DNA of 64,000 bases from Ypsolopha sequella (Eukaryota > Arthropoda > Insecta > Lepidoptera > Ypsolophidae): assembly GCA_934047225.1 (NCBI GenBank), contig OW203993.1, positions 24,132,069 through 24,196,068 on the forward strand. Direction: 5' to 3'. The translations under genes were made by a program, and so were the position numbers. Below the pieces are notes generated by a model. The model saw only the letters and a program-made list of their open reading frames with translations, was not told where the DNA came from and made no database searches. Below are positions 46,860 through 55,542 of the stretch, one piece after another. Positions within the stretch are counted from its first letter, which is position 1, and every line of letters starts with the position of its first letter.

Positions 46860-46920
<61 letters not shown>
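46860..46920. repeat. (TA)n microsatellite
   Basis: About 30 uninterrupted TA units, flush against the next MITE. Confidence 0.97.
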
Positions 46921-46924
<4 letters not shown>

Positions 46925-47193
46925 ACGTGTAACAGAAAGGTGTAACCATATTTGAAGAGCTTATTCAGTCAATGGTTTAGAACAACTTTACTTTTACTAT
47001 GGAACAAAACCTGTAACTCGAAAAAATAATTTAACTGTTTCATAGAAAAAATGCAATGCTGCTCGGCCGAAATGTATGGAAGAGCAGATTTTTTTTTTGA
47101 GATTTCTGGGTTGGCTCCATAGTAAAAGTTGTTCTATACTATTGACTGAATAAGCTCAACAAATATGGTTACTCCTTTCTGTTACACGTTGTA
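46921..47193. mobile_element. Tc1/mariner-type MITE (TACAACGTGTAACAGAAAGG)
   Basis: TACAACGTGTAACAGAAAGG on the left, CCTTTCTGTTACACGTTGTA on the right, similarity continuing through ATATTTG and GAGCTTATTCAGTCAAT. TA on both sides, but the left TA is part of the microsatellite. Confidence 0.87.
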
Positions 47194-47383
47194 TATACTA
47201 CCTGCAATCTACATGAAAGCTACCGAAGTCGTTTCCACTCCGCTTCGCTCGGCTCTCGAATATATAATCAATCACCAGCAATCTTACACGCTCTTCTTCA
47301 CTTCGTTTATCGTATTTTTGACTTAGTAGAAAGATCTTCATAAATTTCTTAGTTTAAATGAAATTTCTTAGTTTTCATTCCAT

Positions 47384-47428
47384 GAAAACGTAGTTACCGA
47401 AAACGTAGTTACCGAAAACGTAGTTACC
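47384..47428 (+). repeat. 15-bp tandem repeat, 3 copies
   Basis: GAAAACGTAGTTACC three times without change. Confidence 0.95.
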
Positions 47429-47492
47429 GAAAATTGTATTCCCTTCGTGTATCAATTTGAAACTTGGTACAAATATCTTTGAGGTTAGGTTA

Positions 47493-47840
47493 CCATCAGT
47501 CGCTTAGCGCAAATTACACAATTTTACTTTGTAATTCTTGTTTAGAAGTTAAAAATTTAAACACATTTTTTATGTGGCAGTTAACGCCAATAGTTCAGTA
47601 TTAGTGAGGTTTATAAAGCATGAGTTTGAAATATAACGCACAATTTGTCATGATCTGGTCCAAACAAAGTTAAAACTAATCATGACTAATTGTGTATAAA
47701 ATTTCAAACTCCCGCTTTAGAAACTTCACTAATACTGAACTATTGGCGTCAAATGTCAAGTACCAAAATACTTTTCAATTTTTAATTTTTAAACAAGAAA
47801 AGCAAAGTTAAGTTATGCACTTTGCACTAAGCTACTGACG
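47493..47840. mobile_element. Palindromic MITE (~350 bp)
   Basis: Left arm ATCAGTCGCTTAGCGCAAA ... CGCCAATAGTTCAGTATTAGTGAGG; right arm CACTAATACTGAACTATTGGCG ... TTTGCACTAAGCTACTGACG. Arms of about 160 bp, non-coding. Confidence 0.85.
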
Positions 47841-47985
47841 TTTAAACTTAATAATAAATAATAAAACATATTTTACAGTATTTTTCAAAAACCATTCCTT
47901 TAAAGTATGAGACGGGGTGCAATAGTTTTTAAGAAAAAATGTACTCCCTGTGTGTATGAATTTAAAACTTGGCATAAAACTCTTA

Positions 47986-48059
47986 CAGGTGGTAGAGCTG
48001 ATGCCGGGCTCGACTGTGTAGGTACCACCATCTTACTTGGAGATCCTTTGAAGTAATTC
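47986..48059 (+). repeat. Dispersed coding-like fragment, copy 2
   Basis: CAGGTGGTAGAGCTGATGCCGGGCTCGACTGTG is followed by an in-frame TAG, then GTACCACCATCTTACTTGGAG. Sister of 14471-14546 (minus); here the frame is broken. Confidence 0.5.
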
Positions 48060-48078
48060 GGGGGAGAACCAGGAGGCC

Positions 48079-48672
48079 CAACACACTCGGGGATATCTTT
48101 GACACACCCTCGTATATTCATAACGCGACAACTATCTTTATTTGTTTTTGTTAATGTAATTTACAGAAATATGACTTAAGGGTCGGTGTTCCGAGATTCG
48201 GGGTTCGTGGTTATGGCTTTTTAAGACGGTAAAAATTCAAATTTCTGAACAAAATAAATATCACTTGTTACCTTACAAGATGAAGTACAGGTTCATTAAA
48301 AAAAATCTTGGCACTAATGTATAGTAACTTCAGAAAAAAAAACAGGATGTCAAATTCAGGTTACACCCGTAGCGCTGCAATGCTATTCAAGAGATTTTCT
48401 TGAAATTCCTGTTTTTTTTCTGAAGTTACTATACATTATTGCCGTGATTTTTTTTAATGAACCTGCACTTCATCTTGTAAGGTAACAAGTGGTATTTATT
48501 TTGTTCAGAAATTTGAATTTTTACCGTCTTAAAAAGCCATAACCCCGAACCCCGAATCTCGGAACACCGACCCTTAAGTCATATTTCTGTAAATTACATT
48601 AACAAAAAAATAAAGATAGTTGTCGCGTTATGAATATACGAGGGTGTGTCAAAGATATCCCCGAGTGTGTTG
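48079..48672. repeat. 594-bp near-perfect palindrome (foldback-like)
   Basis: CAACACACTCGGGGATATCT at the left is matched by AGATATCCCCGAGTGTGTTG at the right, and the two ~290-bp arms stay almost identical through TCATAACGCGACAACTATC, CGGTGTTCCGAGATTCGGGG and TAATGTATAGTAACTTCAG. The centre is near 48385. The same 13-residue frame start (MNIRGCVKDIPEC) therefore appears on both strands; it is not a gene. A partial second copy is 49778-50157. Confidence 0.93.
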
Positions 48673-49126
48673 ACTGTGTCTCAGTTCACAGTAGGTACAC
48701 CCGCGTTTCACAGATGATTATTATGATTTTTTATGAACTCAGACCATGGTTTAAATCGAACCCAAATACATATAAAATGGACATTTTAGTAAAATTTCAG
48801 CTATCTCCTTTACAAAGCGATTGATAAGCAACTGTAAAGGGTAACTAAAGGTAAATGAACTTGTTACGAGTTACTTGAGGTTACCAAGAAGACATGATCG
48901 AAGTTGTTTGTTGGATTGATTAGTCGTTTAATGAAGACCTTAGGATCTTTAGTAGCTTTGTTCGGGGTATACTGCTAGGTACATTATCACTTCAAATGGT
49001 TTTCTCGGAAACTGTAAAGACAATTTAAAGTCTATTTTGTCTATTTTGTAAAAAAGGACAATGCATTTGTACATTGAGTACGCACTCTAGACCAAAGACC
49101 TTCCACTTACGACCCGTTTAGCAGCT
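48673..49126. other. Intergenic
   Basis: No gene or repeat recognised. Confidence 0.35.
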
Positions 49127-49275
49127 GGATTGTGAAAAAGCCGCCTTTTTCTAATTAATCGAAACAGAACAGTAACTTATATTAAAATATTACTCAATAG
49201 TTCCTGAACAAAACCTCATTATCTACGTATTGTGTATGCTGCCATAGCAAAGTTTCCATTGGTTTCTGTAAATTA
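49127..49275 (+). repeat. Dispersed repeat, copy 2
   Basis: Same family and orientation as 24376-24535 (GCCGCCTTTTTCTAATTAATCG ... GCCATAGCAAAGTTTCCATT). Confidence 0.7.
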
Positions 49276-49299
49276 TAATTTTAATTGAAACTGAACCCA

Positions 49300-49375
49300 C
49301 ATATGTCCCTACGGGATTTTAAACCCGCAACCTCCTGATTAGAGTCGTTACTCGATCCACTAGACCACAGCGGCG
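49300..49375 (-). repeat. tRNA-like SINE head
   Basis: On the minus strand, GCTGTGGTCTAGTGGATCGA holds a good A box (TGGTCTAGTGG) and GCGGGTTTAAAATCCCG a degenerate B box. No complete cloverleaf or clear anticodon stem, so it is scored as a tRNA-derived SINE head, not a tRNA gene. Confidence 0.5.
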
Positions 49376-49777
49376 GTCGTTTATGTAAACCACAGAACAT
49401 AATAAAAACTAGCAATTAGAGGTGTGTCAGGATCGTAGCAGATGGAAATCCTACCTACCCTACCCCTCTGGGAAACAGGCATAAGTATATAGGTATACAG
49501 GCATATCTTTTGCATTGTGATACATAGGGTCTGCGATCTGCAAAATGCAAGGCAATTTTTTCATTATACTTTTCGGTCACTATATTATGCCGTTGCAGCA
49601 AATGAACGCGTACGCGCATATGCATCGTCAAGTCGTCACACTACGACGTTTAATCTAAACTTTTCATTTTATTTTAGCTTTTGCCCGTGACTTCTTCTGC
49701 GGTCAATTAGTTAAACTATAAAGAACAACTCTATTTTAGGAAATTATTCTCGCGTATATGAAAATATTATTCAAATT
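49376..49777. other. Intergenic
   Basis: Contains a short head fragment (TTTTAGCTTTTGCCCGTGAC, about 49674) of the 40571-40870 family. Otherwise nothing. Confidence 0.35.
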
Positions 49778-50157
49778 TAAGGGTCGGTGTTCCGAGATTC
49801 GGGGTTCGGGGTTATGGCTTTTTAAGACGGTAAAAATTCAAATTTCTGAACAAAATAAATACCACTTGTTACCTTACAAGATGAAGTGCAGGTTCATTAA
49901 AAAAAATCACGGCAATAATGTATAGTAACTTCAGAAAAAAAACGGGAATTTCAAGAAAATCTCTTGAATAGCATTGCAGCGCTACGGGTGTAACCTGAAC
50001 TTGACATCCTGTTTTTTTTTTTCTGAAGTTACTGTACATCAGTGCCAAAATTTTTTTTAATGAACCTGTATTCATCTTGTAAGGTAACAAGTGGTATTTA
50101 TTTTGTTCAGAAATTAATATTTTACTATCTTAAAAAGCCATAACCCCGAACCCTGTT
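49778..50157. repeat. Second, shorter copy of the large palindrome
   Basis: GGGTCGGTGTTCCGAGATTCGG ... inverse AAGCCATAACCCCGAACCC. It keeps the inner ~190 bp of each arm of 48079-48672. The right arm breaks off at about 50153, where the sequence switches to TGTTTTGACAATC. Confidence 0.85.
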
Positions 50158-50533
50158 TTGACAATCTCGGAATTCGGTGTTTTTAGACTAAAATTAAGTA
50201 AAATTGGTTATTTCTTTGAAACCACTAATGGTAAATTAATAATTTTAAATTTGTTTCTGATTGAGCATTACAAACTAGAAATCAATGAGAGTATTCAAAG
50301 CGATCGATTTCGCAATAAAAACATAATCTTAGTTAATGAGAACTGTGAATTTCTTAACAAACTGATTCAACAGGTATTGTAGAGACGACAGCGCCTTCTA
50401 TTCAGAATGAGCAAGGCGTGAAATCACATAACGCACTCGTGAGCGTTTAGTATGCAAGCTTGCAGTGGCGTGCACAGAATTTTTTGCTGGAAAAGCAAGC
50501 AATTGGTCAACAAACAAACTTTTTTTTTTTTTT
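50158..50533. other. Remnant repeat left of the LINE
   Basis: 50178-50226 matches 16642-16690 (inverted), giving a short shared peptide-like frame (GVFRLKLSKIGYFFETT). The 74-codon frame at 50158-50382 is therefore repeat-derived, without known function. Confidence 0.45.
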
Positions 50534-50970
50534 TCGCCAGAGGGCGCTTTGTGACAAACGCCATTTTTCTGATCGTCTCTGCGTAGAAATCAATTAAAGT
50601 CGTACAACCGATTAGTTTGTGAAGTTAATGTGATAAGATTATTCGGCATACGCTAATTGTGCAGGAAAAGTGTTATCTCAAAGTATTACTGACTCGCTGA
50701 ACATTTTGCTCGGTTTACTAATTTGTTGCGGAACAGTGATCGTCTACCTACCCGTTTTGACATTCGAAAACAAAAAACGGTGATTATCGCTTATTTTAAG
50801 TGTTTGACTTCTTAGACAATTATTCAACATCTATTCAATATTCGTGGATTCACGCAATGATAACTGTGTACAGCTACAGATAGAAACTTTGTGTTTTGAT
50901 GGTTTTGAGTTTTGTTTAGCCTGGATTTTGACCCTGCTGTGAGATAAATAAACCAATCCGTAAGTACACA

Positions 50971-51692
50971 ATGAATCCTCTCTGTGCAAATTGTAAGTGC
51001 GTGGCTGAAAAGGACACTTTGAAATGTAAAAAATGCCAAAAGACTTTTCACTCTGGCTGCCTTGGTATAACAAAAAATGATTTAGATAAGATACTGCCAA
51101 TGAATAGAATGAAATGGACATGTCCAGAATGCAAGACAACAAAAACAAGTGAGCCAAGTCTACAAACAGCTAGCAATCCAGCATATATACACTACAACAG
51201 TCCGTCGCAAAATTCTACAACCTCCATGGTAAATTTGGACCCCGAGGCTTTTACAGCATATTTTGACAAAATGTTTGCTACACAGAGAGAAGGATGGAAG
51301 CAAGATATGGGAAAAATACTGGATAGACTGGACAAATGGGAAAGTAGGGCTTCATCCATTGAGAGTAGATTATTAGCAATAGAAAGCAACACGGGCTTAC
51401 TGAGAGAGGAAAATCAAAGCCTCCGTTTGGCTCTTGATGGTCGCGAAGAGGAAATAGAATGGTTAAAAAACACAATTCTACAGTTAGAAGATACTATGGA
51501 AAGCCAAAACCAGTCACTAGCAATGAAGGAAATTGAGATTTCTGGAATCCCTGAAACCAGAGTAGAGAATTTAATCCACATTATCAAAACAACTGGAGTA
51601 ATACTGGGAATTCAACTGGATGACAGGGACATAGACTTTGCTAGAAGGGTCGGTCCATACAAAAAAGACAGCCAAACACCCCGACTTATAGT
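50971..51692 (+). pseudogene. LINE ORF1, N-terminal part
   Basis: Residues 1-240 of the LINE's RNA-binding protein. A PHD-type zinc finger occupies residues 5-54, with ligands C5-C8, C19-C22, H27-C30 and C51-C54, as in ORF1 of CR1-group LINEs. Residues about 100-180 are Q/E-rich and heptad-like (LREENQSLRLALDGREEEIEWLK begins one), probably a coiled coil for trimerisation. From about residue 183 the RRM-like part begins (EIEISGIPE). The frame is cut by the LTR element after codon 240. ATG 50971 is chosen because the zinc finger starts at once after it. It carries no other lesion. Confidence 0.85.
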
Positions 51693-51906
51693 TGAAAACT
51701 TAAATAGGGTGTTTCACGTAAACTATTTATATTTCGACCACAGTAAGAACATTTATTTCACTCCGTTAGATCAGTACACGTCAGCAACACGAGAACGAGC
51801 GCCATCTTGACTCTTTTTTTTTAATAATACCCACCTTAATCGAGTATGCATACCGAAAGATTATCCTACCGCGCAAATTTCATGTGAATTATAGCCCAAT
51901 CTAACA
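51693..51906 (-). repeat. LTR (3' LTR in element orientation)
   Basis: 214 bp, identical to 55006-55219. On the + strand it starts TGAAAACTTAAATAGGG and ends CCCAATCTAACA. The bases just inside (TTCGGCCAATTCTGACA) contain no clear polypurine tract on the minus strand. Confidence 0.95.
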
Positions 51907-52242
51907 TTCGGCCAATTCTGACAATACAGCGCGTCCTCGCGTAAGCTGTCGTATACAAAACAAGTTAATTAGTACAACATTCAAATAGTAAACAATAAAA
52001 AATAATGCAATAAGTAATACAACATATACATAACGGTTTCGCCATAATACATATTGAAAAGCCAAGATTCTACAAACTTTTTTCTGTTATTATCACAATT
52101 GCTCATCAACAGTAAGAAAAATAATGTGTTCTGTTACTTCCTCAAAATAAATTACATTTTATATCTTAATTTGCTTAATATAATCTATAATCTGACAGTA
52201 CTGCTGTATCACACATACCTAGTTGTTCACATTAATATTGAA

Positions 52243-52885
52243 CAGGACTCAGCCGGGACCTTCATCGTCACACAGGACTCCCGATTTATAACTGTCCCAT
52301 AGGACTTAGCTGGGACTGTCATCATCGCACAACTTGTGCGGCACAAGACGCCCAAATCACGAACATCCATTTCTGTCACGCAGGACCCAGCCGGGACTTT
52401 CATTGTCACGTAGGACTCCCGAATCACATAATCAATTTCTGTCACGCAGGACCCAGCCGGGACTATTACTGTCACGTAGGACTCCCGAAACACAACATCA
52501 ATTTCTGTCACGCAGGACCCAGCCGGGACTATTACTGTCACGTAGGACTCCCGAAACACAACATCAATTTCTGTCACGCAGGACCCAGCCGGGACTATTA
52601 CTGTCACGTAGGACTCCCGAAACGCAACATCAATTTCTGTCACGCAGGACCCAGCCGGGACTATTACTGTCACGTAGGACTCCCGAAACACAACATCAAT
52701 TTCTGTCACGCAGGACCCAGCCGGGACTATCATTGTCACGTAGGACTCCCGAAACACAATATCAATTTGTCACGTAGGACCCAGCCAGGATTATCTTTGT
52801 CACGTAGGACTCCTGAACCGCAATATCCATTTCTGTCACGCAGGACCCAGCCGGGATCATCATTGTCACGCAGGACTCCCAAATC
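52243..52885 (-). repeat. 66-bp tandem array inside the LTR element
   Basis: A unit of 66 bp (GTCACGCAGGACCCAGCCGG ... GTCACGTAGGACTCCCGAAA...) recurs with exact spacing (52441, 52507, 52573 ...), degenerate at both edges. Each unit holds two GTCACGYAGGAC half-motifs. Because 66 is divisible by three, long frames stay open on both strands (147 and 176 codons). They are low-complexity and unlikely to be real genes. Confidence 0.93.
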
Positions 52886-53143
52886 ACAATATTTCAATAA
52901 AACAAAAATTGTCTACTTCTATTCGTGCGTTTGCTTACCTGTACTATACACTAATTATGGTACAACACTGCATTCACTTAAACAAACATATTTGGACACG
53001 GTTCTCTGATTGAATAACGTAAGTAACTTTAAAAATACAAACAAATTTGTGCATAGATGTGATGATCAAATTAACACCAAGTGACTCTATGAATCACTCT
53101 CATTTTCTGTATCAGTAGCTATAAGATCATTAGAAAACACCAA

Positions 53144-53407
53144 CTATGGATGAATTTTGTCCACTGAAAACACGTTTTTGTAAGATAGTTTACCATACTT
53201 TTTAGTGATTGGAGTATCAACTAGCTCATACCTATCGTTTCCTATAACTTTCAAAATTCTATAGGGTTCGCAACACTTAGGCAATATTTTTTTTTTCTGA
53301 CCACTGACTATTAATTTCCTTTCAGCTCTTACAATATCACCTAATTTGTACTGTCGAGCCTCTTTTATTTTTATATCAAAACGGTTCTTTTTGTTTTTCT
53401 TGATCAA
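53144..53407 (-). pseudogene. Integrase C-terminal remnant
   Basis: Minus-strand frame, same phase as gag but separated from it by two adjacent stops (TGA TAA at 53413-53408). It encodes the end of a gypsy-type integrase, with EARQYKLGDIVRAERK, then EPYRILKVIGNDRYELVDTP, which fits the GPY/F-like C-terminal module. No ATG begins it; it is what remains of pol after a large deletion. Confidence 0.75.
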
Positions 53408-53410
53408 TTA

Positions 53411-54547
53411 TCACCTGTTTGTAATTTTAGGGCATCTTGAACGAATATGGCCACGTTCACCACAGCCATAACAAACAATATCAGTTTTTGTAGGATCCGG
53501 AGCGTCTGCTGTTGCCTGAGTTGAATTAGGTTTCATATCCCTATTAATACTTTTAGGTCTTGTTTGTAAATGTCCATCGATTTGAGCCACCGTGCGCAGG
53601 TAAGACAGTAGTTGCTCCGGTTCCTCAAACCTGCATGCGTTTACACTCATACGAACGAATTTGTCGTCTATTCCGTGAACAAGACAGCCTACTGCTTTCC
53701 GGCCTGTTATCTCGCACTTGTTAATCAAAAGCATCTTTTCGTAGTAGTATATATCTAGCGCATTTCCTACTCTGCACCGTAACTGTAACATTTTATACAA
53801 CAAATCGCCGTAATTTTCAGTGGAAGGAAAAGCAGACCTTAGTTTATCTACCCACTGATCCCATGTAAACAGCAATGAGGGTAAACTTTGGTACCAGCGT
53901 TTGGCAAGCCCTGCTAGTCTGGGTAGGGCATAGTGACAGGTTTGCTTGTCGTTCCAGCTATAAATTGTTGCACATTCATTCACTTTATGAATCCAGTTAT
54001 CTATACTTTGAATACTAATATTTGGGTCAAACTCTGGTATGACATTCATGTTTGCTGTATAACCATGAGTCCACGGGTTATTCATCATTAATTGAGCCAT
54101 AATATTTCCCTGCTCGACGACATTTACATTGCTGACTGTGGGCGTAAAAGCCGCACTTGAGTTTTCAGGAACCAGGGAAGTAGTATTAGCTGGCATTTCC
54201 TTCATGGTCACTCCAAGAGGCGCACTTGGTGTACCTACTCTAGCTGTATTCAATGTTGATGTGTCAACTCGCATAGGTTTGTCAAATGGTGGAGTACTCG
54301 ACTTACAACTCCGACTACGACTACGCGTGCGAGGGCGTCGCGTCATCGAGCGACTTTTATGTTTATGTCGACCTGAGTCACCCTCACCTCGTTTCGACAT
54401 AGTGCTTTTCAATTGCCTTTTGCTTTTATGCCGCTTAGCCTTTTTATCACGCTTTTTTGAAACTGGGGAGGAATCAGACGAAGAGCTGGATGAGCTCGAC
54501 AAGCTAGATGACCTCACGCGCCTACGTTTTTTAGCCTTAGATCCCAT
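53411..54547 (-). CDS. gag: Gag polyprotein of the LTR element
   Basis: 378 residues, complete from ATG to stop. Residues about 8-85 are rich in R, K and S (RS and KR runs), unusual as an RS-like N-terminus. Residues about 155-320 have the helical capsid-like pattern of Ty3/gypsy gag (W at NPWTHG, WNDKQTCHYALPRLAG, KRWYQSLP, WVDKLRSAFP). The end carries one zinc knuckle, C359-C362-H367-C372 (CYGCGERGHIRSRC). It would package element RNA into cytoplasmic particles. There is no protease. The frame is undamaged, consistent with recent activity in trans or very recent insertion. Confidence 0.88.
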   Translation of the reverse strand: MGSKAKKRRRVRSSSLSSSSSSSSDSSPVSKKRDKKAKRHKSKRQLKSTMSKRGEGDSGRHKHKSRSMTRRPRTRSRSRSCKSSTPPFDKPMRVDTSTLNTARVGTPSAPLGVTMKEMPANTTSLVPENSSAAFTPTVSNVNVVEQGNIMAQLMMNNPWTHGYTANMNVIPEFDPNISIQSIDNWIHKVNECATIYSWNDKQTCHYALPRLAGLAKRWYQSLPSLLFTWDQWVDKLRSAFPSTENYGDLLYKMLQLRCRVGNALDIYYYEKMLLINKCEITGRKAVGCLVHGIDDKFVRMSVNACRFEEPEQLLSYLRTVAQIDGHLQTRPKSINRDMKPNSTQATADAPDPTKTDIVCYGCGERGHIRSRCPKITNR

Positions 54548-55005
54548 AGTTACTGATTATTTTACTCTAACCAATTACAACTATTTTCTTTTTCTTACTT
54601 TTTACAACTTTTAGTGGGTAAATGAGTGGGTGGATACACAAAACAAATAGCGGAATAACAATTAACAGTAATCACCAACACTATATCCTTGTTTTTTTTA
54701 AAATAATGTCTTTAAATAAACTTAGTTTCCTTTTTGTAACAACACACCCCTTGCTCAATACACATCCAATTCTGCACTTTTACACACCCGTACGTACAGT
54801 TTAGAATCGAAGCTAATTTAAAAGGTCCGTCAAAGTGCGAATAAAATAAACTGGTTCTAATAATTCACCTTGTAGGTTGCGTAACGTTTGTTTCTTTTCA
54901 GCCACAATGTCAACTCTCGATTGAAATGAAAATTTTCACCGACCTTATTTCCACTTTGGGCAGTCGCAGGATGATAAGTAGACGGGATCACTACACACTT
55001 CTGAT
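54548..55005 (-). other. 5' leader of the LTR element
   Basis: Untranslated leader between the 5' LTR and gag. Next to the LTR the minus strand reads ATCAGAAGTGTGTAGTG. TCAGAAGTG agrees with the complement of a tRNA-Leu acceptor arm but lacks the usual TGG, so the primer site is uncertain. Confidence 0.45.
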
Positions 55006-55219
55006 TGAAAACTTAAATAGGGTGTTTCACGTAAACTATTTATATTTCGACCACAGTAAGAACATTTATTTCACTCCGTTAGATCAGTACACGTCAGCAA
55101 CACGAGAACGAGCGCCATCTTGACTCTTTTTTTTTAATAATACCCACCTTAATCGAGTATGCATACCGAAAGATTATCCTACCGCGCAAATTTCATGTGA
55201 ATTATAGCCCAATCTAACA
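55006..55219 (-). repeat. LTR (5' LTR in element orientation)
   Basis: 214 bp, identical to 51693-51906 including the T9 run. It drives the minus-strand gag by position. Followed on the right by the TAGT duplication. Confidence 0.95.
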
Positions 55220-55223
55220 TAGT

Positions 55224-55542
55224 AGTGGGCCTTACTCGCCATACTCTGAAAAATGAATTTATTAAGGCGGCTAGAATTCGTCGAGGACTTACCAGCCAGG
55301 ATCTTGAGTTCACAGGAAATATTACTCAAATCTTTTTCAATGAACGCTTGACTAAAAAGAAAAGACAGCTTTTTGCAGCAGCTCGCAGACTGAAAAATGA
55401 GAAGAACTACAAGTTCTGCTGGACCCGTGATGGGAAGATTAACGTCCGGAAAACTGAAAACTCAAAAGTTGAGCACATCACTAGGGAGATGGACCTTGAA
55501 CGAGTTTTTGGTGGAGTTCTGTCAACAGAAGTTAGTAAATAA
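55224..55542 (+). pseudogene. LINE ORF1, C-terminal part
   Basis: The last ~106 codons of ORF1: TRHTLKNEFIKAARIRRGLT, FNERLTKKKRQLFAAARRLK, then FCWTRDGKINVRKTENS and the stop. This is the C-terminal domain seen in many CR1/jockey-like ORF1 proteins (basic helix followed by '.W...GKI.VRK'). Position arithmetic shows it continues codon 241 of the N-terminal part when the insertion and one TAGT copy are discounted, giving about 346 residues. GTG at 55225 is not a real start. Confidence 0.85.

Larger units (their letters stand above)
51693..55219 (-). mobile_element. Gag-only Ty3/gypsy-like LTR retrotransposon
   Basis: Two 214-bp LTRs, identical by eye, with TG...CA ends and TAGT on both sides (51689-51692 and 55220-55223), a 4-bp target duplication. 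Coding sequence lies on the minus strand: leader, gag, a short integrase tail and a 66-bp repeat array before the 3' LTR. Protease, reverse transcriptase, RNase H and the integrase core are absent, so it must be mobilised in trans. LTR identity and the clean interruption of an otherwise open LINE frame point to a recent insertion. Confidence 0.92.

Noticed and set aside
47900..48824. Two frames starting with the same 13 residues on opposite strands
   Set aside because: They are the two arms of one palindrome, not paralogous genes.
49300..49375. tRNA gene on the minus strand
   Set aside because: A box is good but the B box is degenerate and no full cloverleaf or anticodon arm forms; a SINE head is more likely.
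51192..51475. Minus frames opposite LINE ORF1
   Set aside because: Shadow frames of the zinc-finger/coiled-coil ORF1.
52227..53009. Long frames on both strands over the 66-bp array
   Set aside because: Explained by a repeat unit divisible by three; low complexity and no known domain.
54129..54614. 161-codon + strand frame opposite gag
   Set aside because: Mirror of the RS/KR-rich gag coding strand. Its Leu/Arg-rich composition follows from that; no domain of its own.
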